Shown in pieces: positions 57,363 to 64,000 of a DNA stretch of 64,000 bases (positions are counted from its first letter, which is position 1; every line of letters begins with the position of its first letter). The position numbers and the translations under genes were made by a program. Source of the stretch: Leucobacter coleopterorum (lineage in GTDB: Bacteria > Actinomycetota > Actinomycetes > Actinomycetales > Microbacteriaceae); NCBI RefSeq assembly GCF_011382985.1, contig NZ_CP049933.1:62001-126000 (forward strand), written 5' to 3'. The notes under the pieces are model-generated. The model did no database searches and was not told the DNA's origin. It saw only the letters and a list, made by a program, of their open reading frames with translations.

Positions 57363-59906
57363 CTACCTGCACGCTAACGTAACGGTGTCGCTCTTTCTTG
57401 TCGAGGTACCGGGCACCGGCGTGACCGCGCTAACTTTTTCCGCCGCGCACTCCTTTGGCACCGAAATATCCACAAAACCCGCGTCTCGAAGCCTCGAGGC
57501 TGCTTTTTTGCCGAACTCACCAACAACATCGGGAACGGTTGCAAGTGTGGCACCGCTCCGAAAGATCTTGACCGCCGACCCGGCCGGAGCACTAGTACCA
57601 GCAGCGGGGGAGGTTTCGGTAACGAGTCCCTCGGCCAAGAGTGAATCGGTTTCACCACCGTCTTCGACGGTGAACCCGGCGGCTTTCAGGAGCTTGGTTG
57701 CACTCGCGACGTCTTGACCGGTTGTGTCCGGTACATCTTGGGCCACCACTCTGAGTGCGACACTAGATGGTTCAGCAAACGGGTCGCCCCCGTACTTTTG
57801 GTCTGCGGCATTCATAATTGCCGGCCAGATCGACTGGTCTGCTGCCATGAGCCCTCCCCATCCGCCAAAGTTCATGGTCGATACGTTCCCGGTTACGTTG
57901 CCGACCCAGACTGCGGTTGTCACCTTGCTACTGCCGCCAATAGTCCAGTTGTCTTTTACGTCGTCGGTGGTGCCCGTTTTCGCGAAGTGAGGCACTCCAG
58001 ACGACGACCGAGCGTGACTCGCGACTCCCCGATTCACGGCGTTCTGCAGCACGTAGGTCACTCCCGCCGCCACTTCGGGTGAGACGGCCTGCGAGCATTT
58101 GGAGCGGGTGAAGGGCACGTCCTTTCCATCTGGTGATTTGATCGCATCGATTGGCACCGGAGTGCACAGTTTTCCTCCGTTCGCGAACGCCGCGAACGCC
58201 GCTGCCATGGTGATCGGTGCGATCTCGTCCGTTCCTGCATAAATTGTCGAGGGCAGGATCGCTAAGTCTCTCGTGCCGTAGTTGTTTTGGCTTTCGTTAA
58301 AGTTCTGTTCCGTAGCCCGATGAAGTCCGAGTTTTTGTGCCGTATCGAAGGTGTCGCACAGGTCGAGTTGCTGCTGCATGGAAACAAGGCCACCGTTGAG
58401 TGATTGCTCCATCGCGTACTCGACTGTTTGGGAGCCGGCTTGGCGACCTTGATCGTTTTGAAAGGTCCAGTTGCCATAACCGTAAATGCCTTCATCGAGG
58501 CAGCGGGCAGAAAAGTTTTGAAACTGTTCGGTTCGTCCGTTGGTGTTGACGATTTCCTTTACAGATCTGCCGGAACGAAGCCATTCAGCCAAAGTGATTG
58601 CTTTGAAGGTGGAGCCGACTTGAAACCCACCCGACCCGCCGTATTCGAAATCGGTGTTGTAGTTGATTCCGGTGTACTCATTCCCGAGTTTTGCGACCTC
58701 TGGATCCGCGGTGAAGAACCGATTCTGGATCATTGTGAGCACTCGACCCGTTCCGGGTTCCACGCTGACTGCCGCACTACCGATATCGATGCCGTCCATC
58801 ACGGCCGGTACGTTCGCACGCATTGCATTGATACCCGACTCTTGAAGGTCGAGGTCAATGCTGGTGTAAATGTCAAAGCCACCGCGCTGAAAGTTAAACT
58901 GTCGTTCTTTCGTGGAATCGCCGAAGTTGGGATCGTTGAGAATGTAACGCTGAACGTAGTCGCAAAAATATCCGAGGTTTCGCCGCGCTTCTGCGATGTC
59001 GCAGCCGACCGGGCGCTCGGTAATGCTCGGCACGACTTCCGTCCCGATGGCAGCGTCGTAGTCAGCCTGTGTGATCTTTCCGTGTGCGAGCATCGATCCG
59101 AGGATCTTGTTTCGTCGATCACGATTCGCGCCGAGGTTCTCGGGGTATCAATTTGCAACTTGGACGGGTTGTTTACGATCGCAACTAGGCTCGCTGCTTC
59201 AGGAAGAGACACGTCCTTCGCGCTTTTCCCAAAGTAGTACTGAGCGGCAGACTCAATGCCGTACACCTGACGTCCAAAGAGTGCGATATTGAGGTATCCC
59301 AAGAGAATCTCGTCCTTAGAGTATTGCTTTTCGATCGCGATCGCGTAGCGCATCTCCTGCAGCTTGCGGTCAAGATCCTGCCGCATGGCATTCTTATAGG
59401 CCGCGTTGCGAGCGTCGTCGTCGACCTCAGCTTCAGCTTCTTGCACGAGTACATTTCGTACATACTGCATGGTGATTGTTGAGGCCCCGAAAGGTTCTGC
59501 CCGGTTGAGTTCTGCAGCACCGCCCGCCCAGTAGCTAACAGGTCAACCCCACCGTGGGAGTAGAAGCGTGGATCTTCTTCTGCTACCGCAGCATCTTTCA
59601 CGAACTGAGAGACCTCGTCCCACTCGATAGTTTCCCGATTCTGTGAGAAAAAGGTGGCGACTTCGACGCTCTCACCGTTCTGTTGGGCATAGATGGTCGA
59701 GGGCTCGGCGAGTTGACCCGGATTCAGGTAGTCCGGAAGTGATTCAAACACGTCTACTGCTGACCTGGCAGCCATGCCCCAACTGCAACCACGGGTGTGA
59801 TGGCGGCGGTCACAAGAATTCCGGCGACCATGCTCAGTGCGAGGGCGCCGAGAAGGCCTCCGAGCACACCTCGAAGTTTGTCGCGATCGTTCGTTGCTGT
59901 CTGCAT
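57363..59906 (-). CDS. Bifunctional class A penicillin-binding protein with PASTA tail (three frameshifts)
   Basis: Membrane-anchored peptidoglycan glycosyltransferase/transpeptidase, about 845 residues after correction. One N-terminal helix (LGGLLGALALSMVAGILVTAAI) precedes the GT51 domain: AAVAEEDPRFYSHGGVD with the catalytic Glu, ITMQYVRNVLVQ and EILLGYLNIALFG. The transpeptidase has SxxK in FQVGSTFKAITLAEW, SxN in EQSLNGG and KTG in FAKTGTTDDVKDNW. Two PASTA-like repeats end the protein (VVAQDVPDTTGQDV, ATVPDVVGEFGKKA). Frames are joined by one extra base in each of three runs: 59777-59780, 59485-59488 and 59142-59145. It starts 84 bases from a divergent LysR gene. Confidence 0.88.
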
Positions 59907-59990
59907 AGGAACATCATTCTGGACGCGTTTTCATATGTCCAATATGCTAATGAGACCTACGTGTGCATGTTCTAGATATGGCGGTGATGA

Positions 59991-60838
59991 ATGGATCTGT
60001 TACGGCACTTACATCTCTTCGATGCGGTGGCTGAAACGGGTCATTTTGGGCGGGCTGCGGAGGAGGTAGGAATGGCCCAACCTCCTTTGTCGCAGGCAAT
60101 CAAGCGACTTGAGAAGGAGCTGGGTTGTCGCCTGTTCGACCGGACACCTAGAGGGCCGAACTCACCGTTGCAGGAAACCTGGTGCGCGAGGAGGCGAAAC
60201 GAGTACGGGCTGACGTTGAGAGGCTCCGTGCGGTGGCTCTGTCGCAGAGGTCTCAAGTGCTGGAGTTGCTTGTGGATCCAGGGTTTCCGGAGTCGTGGAG
60301 CGGAGCACTCGTGCTAGGAGCTGCCAAGGCTGGTGTGGATCTGCGTGTGCTTTCGGTCTCAACTGAGGAAGCACTCATGAAAGTGCGATCCCAGGGCGCG
60401 CTTGCGATCGTGATGGCACCGGTGCGTACCCAGCAACTTCGTACATCTGCCCCGTTGAGATGCGGAGTGTGGGAAACCAGGGTCGTCTCGCCGTTGGTGT
60501 CGCCGTCAACCGCGCTTGTGCATCCCTGTCCCCCGGCGGGAGCGTTCAGGGCAATTCGTGATGATCTTCGCGCTCATGGCATGATCGGTCCCTTCTCTTC
60601 GGCTGACCGACTTGGCGCGATTGGGGGACTTGGCACCGGAAAGCTCACGAGGTCGATCAGTATCGGCCCACCCGCATGGCCGACGGAACTCGATGCGGTT
60701 GTCGAAACAGCAGAAATCCCCGCACTAGAGGTCAGTGTTGTGTTCCAGTTCGTCCTCAGCAGAGATACCCGAGATCCTGAGAAACACTTTGCTTGGGACG
60801 TGCTCGAATCAATTGACCTGGGACAGGAACATGGTTGA
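59991..60838 (+). CDS. LysR-family regulator, BlaA/AmpR-like (frameshifted)
   Basis: About 282 residues after correction. The N-terminal helix-turn-helix is typical: [49 protein letters not shown] split at the turn. One extra G in G3 at 60153-60155 turns the frame into [21 protein letters not shown] and the effector domain. It overlaps the downstream SxxK protein gene by eight bases and diverges from a penicillin-binding protein gene. This recalls BlaA of Streptomyces cacaoi, which with BlaB controls beta-lactamase expression (inference from arrangement). Confidence 0.8.
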
Positions 60839-61743
60839 GCCTCGCGAGCGCAGCAGCGCCTGGGCTGCTATCACGTTGTCTGCGGTACTCGAGGTGGCCG
60901 ACACACTCGGCATAGATCTCGCTTTCGTCGCGCGCGCGGTTGACGGTAGCGGTCCTGTAATCCAACACCAAGAGCGCCTTCTTTGGCCGGGCGCTTCACT
61001 GTATAAAGTTCTTGCGGCTGTGGCGCTGTACCGCAAGGAGGAAGCAAACCTTTCGGCACCCGTGAGGGTTGGCCCGGAGAGTCGGGTAGCTGGGGAGCCG
61101 GACTCTCGCTCATGGAGGATCCCGTCACCCTGACTTGGCGCGAATTGATGCGGTGGATGCTGGTTGGATCAGATAACACTTCTGCCGCGGTCATCATGCA
61201 GCACATTGGTGAGCACGCTGTTGACGCTGTGGCCAGGGATGCTGGGATGACGGCAACGCGAATCGCTCACTCGGCCGACACCGTGAGGGACGCCGTGGAG
61301 GCGGCACGGGCCGGCACGTTGTCGGCCGGATTCTCAGGACGTGATCTCGACGACGATCTGATTGCATTTGCTCAAGAGGATCGTGTTCTCGGCTCTGTCA
61401 CTACCGCAGAGGATCAAGTTGCGCTACTCAGCGCACTGTGGAGTGGCGGATTGCTCAATCAGGCCGGCACGCGCATGGTTTGCGCCATGATGCAGCAAAA
61501 ACTGTCACACCACAGAATATCTCGAACCTTTGGCTACCCGGGGTTCAGGTCGCGGGAAAGACCGGATCTTGGGGTCCTTTTCGGCACGATAGTGCGGTTG
61601 TGACGCACTCAGGCGAACCCCCGGTCGCGGTGAGCATACTTACGAGGTCAATGGACTTTGATCGTGTTATTCCGGCAATTGACGACGGGATCGGTGAGAT
61701 GGCGGCGATGCTCGTTGACTGTGTTCGAGCCCAGACATGGTGA
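60831..61743 (+). CDS. Class A beta-lactamase-like serine protein without signal peptide, BlaB-like (two frameshifts)
   Basis: About 304 residues after correction. The three penicillin-recognising motifs are in order: SxxK in GASLYKVLAAVA (Ser56-Lys59), SDN in LVGSDNTSAAVI and KTG in QVAGKTGSWG. No signal peptide or membrane anchor precedes them, so the protein appears cytoplasmic, unlike true beta-lactamases. An ExxxN-type deacylation glutamate is not obvious. Breaks are repaired by one G in G4 (61092-61095) and one A in A5 (61497-61501). Overlap with the LysR gene suggests a joint sensing function, as for BlaA-BlaB in Streptomyces cacaoi, rather than antibiotic hydrolysis. Confidence 0.78.
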
Positions 61744-61914
61744 CTCTACCTATTGCACCTGAGACCTACTGGCAGAAGCGGTTGTTCAGAATGATTGGCT
61801 CTTCTGAGAGCGGTGGGCATAGCTCCGAATCGCACGCATGGCTTACGACTACCCCGCAATCTGATTCCAGTCGAGGCCTTTCGCAAGGGCGGGTGATATG
61901 CAAAGATCAGGGCT

Positions 61915-64000
61915 ATGACACAGAGTAGTGTAAGCCCAGGGCATTGGCGTCGGCGCGTTTCAATGGCTTCTGTGGTCGCGCTCGTCTCGGCAACGGTGGT
62001 CATTGGTGCCGTTCAACCTGCTGAAGCGGTTGGAACCGTCTTGTTGAACGAGACATTTACGGGGGCATCGGTCGCAGATTCCCGGGCCGTCGCTCTTAAT
62101 GATGCCTGTCTGACCGGGGCGACACTTGGGTCTGCCCCACCGGTAGGGGAATCCAATTTGAGCGACTGCCAGGGTCACACAAACGGAACTCCCACCCCGG
62201 GAGTAACTCCTGGCTGGCTGCAGTTGACGGACGTGGCACAGAATCGGGCCGGTGGCATGGTGTTCGACAGGGCGCTTCCGTCCCGTGCCGGACTGGTCGT
62301 GGAGTTTGATCAAGCTCAATACGGAGGAAGTGGCGCAGACGGAATTGGCTTCTTCCTCACAGACGGCTCACGGGTCCTCTCTTCGCTCGGCACAACGGGC
62401 GGTGGGCTCGGTTACGCACAGAACGACTCACTCCCCGGAGTAGACGGAGGCTATCTCGGCGTTGGACTCGATGCATGGGGGAACTTCGTCAATAATGGTG
62501 CTGGCAAAGGTGCCGGATGTGCGGTCCCCTCTCCGATTCCCTCTGCTACCGTCCGCAACACCGTCGCACTGCGTGGTCCCGGTGATGGCATGTTTGGCTA
62601 CTGTTACCTCACCTCAACAGCTGTCGCTCCGTCTGGTCCATCCACTCTGCCCGGATCGTTGCGGAATGCGACCGGTCCTGACGCCGCGGTTCGTAACACT
62701 CGCGTCACGGTATCTCCCGATGTTTACCCCACCGTGACGGTAGAAATTGACTTCGATGGTGGACGTGATTCTTACCAGACGATCGCGGTCTACACCATGG
62801 CTGACGCAGCTCCTCCCACGTACAAATTTGGGTTCGCTGGCTCAACAGGGAGCATTACAGATGTTCATCTCATTCGCAATGTGGTGATTACCACCGTCGA
62901 GGCGTTGGGTGAGATTGAATTAACGAAACAGATCGATCGAACCACACCGCAACCCTCGAGTTACGGGTTTGGTGAAACCATTCCTTATCAGTTCGTGGTG
63001 ACAAACTCTGGGTTGGAGGCAATCGACAGTGTTGTTGTGACTGACCCCCTCATTTCAAACGTGTCCTGCCCTTCCAGCACGCTGGGACCTTCGGGCGGTC
63101 CTGATGCATCGATGGTCTGTACAGGGAGCCACGTGGTCACTGGGCCGGAATCAGTGCAACAGTATTTAACAAACACGGCCACAGTTACTGCGGACTCCCC
63201 TGCTGTGGGTACGGTGACAGACACGTCGTCGGTCTCAGTCAGCATTACTGAGTCGCAACCCCGGCTCTCAATTGTCAAGTCAGCCCTTCTCGACGACACA
63301 AATTCAAACGGATCGGCGGATATTGGAGAAACGCTTGCGTATACCTTCGAACTGTCGAACACTGGAAATGTGCCGCTCACAGGGGTGAGTGTCAGTGATC
63401 CGCTTGCGGGTGCGGTGATGTGCCCGGCGACAGTTCTTGCTGTTGGGGCAGCCATGACCTGTGCTGCTGACAATCCATACACGGTAACGGAGGCAGATGT
63501 ACTAGCTGGTGAAGTCACGAACACCGCTACGGGTAACGCCTCACCGCCATCTGGAGTACCGGCGATCACGCCCCCCACGGACACGGTCACTACCCCAACG
63601 GTTGCGGCCGGTGGAACCCTGACGCTTGTAAAGTCTGCTTCCCTGAACGATGTCAATGGAAATGGTGGGGCAGATGCGGGAGAAACAATCGACTATACGT
63701 TTGCGCTAACCAACACTGGGAACGTGACTCTGACTGACGTGACTGTTAGCGATCCGTTGGCTGGATCAGTCACTTGTCTCGCTACATTGTTGGCGCCCGG
63801 GGCCTCCACAACCTGCGCTGCTGTTTCCGCCTACACCGTGACGGAAGCAGACCTGCTCGCAGGTGGTGTTGTGAACACGGCGACGGCAAACGCCACGACG
63901 CCCCCTGGGGTCCCTGCGATCGTTCCGGCCACGGACTCGGTGCGAGTGGGAACCGCATTACCAACCGCAGCGATGAGCCTTCGCAAAGTAGCGACTCTAG
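61915..64000 (+). CDS. Secreted lectin-like / DUF11-repeat surface protein (3' end outside window)
   Basis: Nearly 700 codons in one unbroken frame up to the right edge. The signal peptide is RRRVSMASVVALVSATVVIGAVQPAEA. A legume-lectin-like (L-type) domain of about 280 residues follows: LLNETFTG, DGIGFFLTDGS, GGYLGVGLDAWGNF and SITDVHLIRN. DUF11/DUF7507 repeats come next: one divergent unit, then two of 118 residues starting LSIVKSALLDDTNSNG (63265) and LTLVKSASLNDVNGNG (63619), each with YTFxLxNTGNVxLTxVxVSDPL and a Cys pair. The architecture suggests a wall-bound glycan-binding adhesin. Its sorting signal would lie outside the window. Confidence 0.85.
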   Translation, partial: MTQSSVSPGHWRRRVSMASVVALVSATVVIGAVQPAEAVGTVLLNETFTGASVADSRAVALNDACLTGATLGSAPPVGESNLSDCQGHTNGTPTPGVTPGWLQLTDVAQNRAGGMVFDRALPSRAGLVVEFDQAQYGGSGADGIGFFLTDGSRVLSSLGTTGGGLGYAQNDSLPGVDGGYLGVGLDAWGNFVNNGAGKGAGCAVPSPIPSATVRNTVALRGPGDGMFGYCYLTSTAVAPSGPSTLPGSLRNATGPDAAVRNTRVTVSPDVYPTVTVEIDFDGGRDSYQTIAVYTMADAAPPTYKFGFAGSTGSITDVHLIRNVVITTVEALGEIELTKQIDRTTPQPSSYGFGETIPYQFVVTNSGLEAIDSVVVTDPLISNVSCPSSTLGPSGGPDASMVCTGSHVVTGPESVQQYLTNTATVTADSPAVGTVTDTSSVSVSITESQPRLSIVKSALLDDTNSNGSADIGETLAYTFELSNTGNVPLTGVSVSDPLAGAVMCPATVLAVGAAMTCAADNPYTVTEADVLAGEVTNTATGNASPPSGVPAITPPTDTVTTPTVAAGGTLTLVKSASLNDVNGNGGADAGETIDYTFALTNTGNVTLTDVTVSDPLAGSVTCLATLLAPGASTTCAAVSAYTVTEADLLAGGVVNTATANATTPPGVPAIVPATDSVRVGTALPTAAMSLRKVATL

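Noticed and set aside
5700..61501. Programmed ribosomal frameshifting as explanation of the breaks
   Set aside because: The sites lack a common slippery heptamer and downstream structure, and unrelated housekeeping genes would all need it; missing bases explain all cases more simply.
1..64000. CRISPR arrays, tRNA or rRNA genes, insertion sequences
   Set aside because: No regularly spaced repeats, no cloverleaf-like stretches and no transposase motifs were found in any intergenic region.

Overview
The window is high-GC DNA from an actinobacterium, most likely a member of the Micrococcales close to Microbacteriaceae (Leucobacter-like). The evidence is GC-rich codon use, the coproporphyrin-dependent heme pathway (hemQ present), a ferrochelatase with a cysteine cluster, an MshA-like glycosyltransferase, and a Corynebacterium-type inositol cluster (iolR-iolC-Cgl0158-mmsA-iolB-iolD). 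The genus is inference.

Layout. 1-5807 (-): 5' part of a very large secreted VWA/SpaA-repeat surface protein that runs off the left edge. 6252-10016 (+): siderophore ABC importer (lipoprotein, two permeases, ATPase). 10051-20475: full tetrapyrrole pathway, hemA on the minus strand and hemE-hemY-hemQ-hemH-hemC-hemD-hemB-hemL on the plus strand, giving heme from glutamyl-tRNA. 20567-22036: hipBA toxin-antitoxin. 22080-24597 (-): holin-like membrane protein, LMW phosphatase and purB. 24903-29714 (+): hisC-like aminotransferase and a three-gene 2-oxoacid dehydrogenase. 29950-33780 (-): membrane-anchored unknown and katG with its FurA-type regulator. 33781-34178: repeats with no gene. 34179-35748 (+): SDR dehydrogenase and thioesterase. 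35856-45337: amino-acid uptake and catabolism (M20 amidohydrolase, AruI-like TPP decarboxylase, ABC importer, TetR, M20 peptidase, aminotransferase). 45334-47147 (-): CDF metal exporter and a PIN/Phd toxin-antitoxin pair. 47247-48475 (+): MshA-like glycosyltransferase. 48480-55717: inositol catabolism. 55883-61743: damaged RelA/SpoT gene with a small partner, a bifunctional PASTA penicillin-binding protein, and a divergent LysR plus cytoplasmic SxxK protein. 61915-64000 (+): lectin/DUF11-type surface protein that runs off the right edge.

The dominant oddity is that about 20 otherwise intact conserved genes carry a -1 frameshift. Almost every one is repaired by adding one base to a short homopolymer (G4, C4-5, A5, sometimes G3 or C3). 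This pattern points to sequencing or assembly deletions rather than gene decay. Frameshifted genes are therefore listed as single CDS with the break point given, except the RelA/SpoT gene, which also has an in-frame stop.

Regulatory sites of interest: a 38-bp dyad built from the palindrome TTCATCAGATGAA over the hemE start, with a related TCATCGGATGA upstream of the siderophore importer; a Fur-type box before furA-katG; nested inverted repeats before hipBA; an AT-rich dyad between the amino-acid importer and its TetR neighbour; a CsoR-like palindrome at the CDF promoter; and an exact match to the corynebacterial IolR consensus before iolC. No tRNA, rRNA, CRISPR array or recognisable insertion sequence was found.
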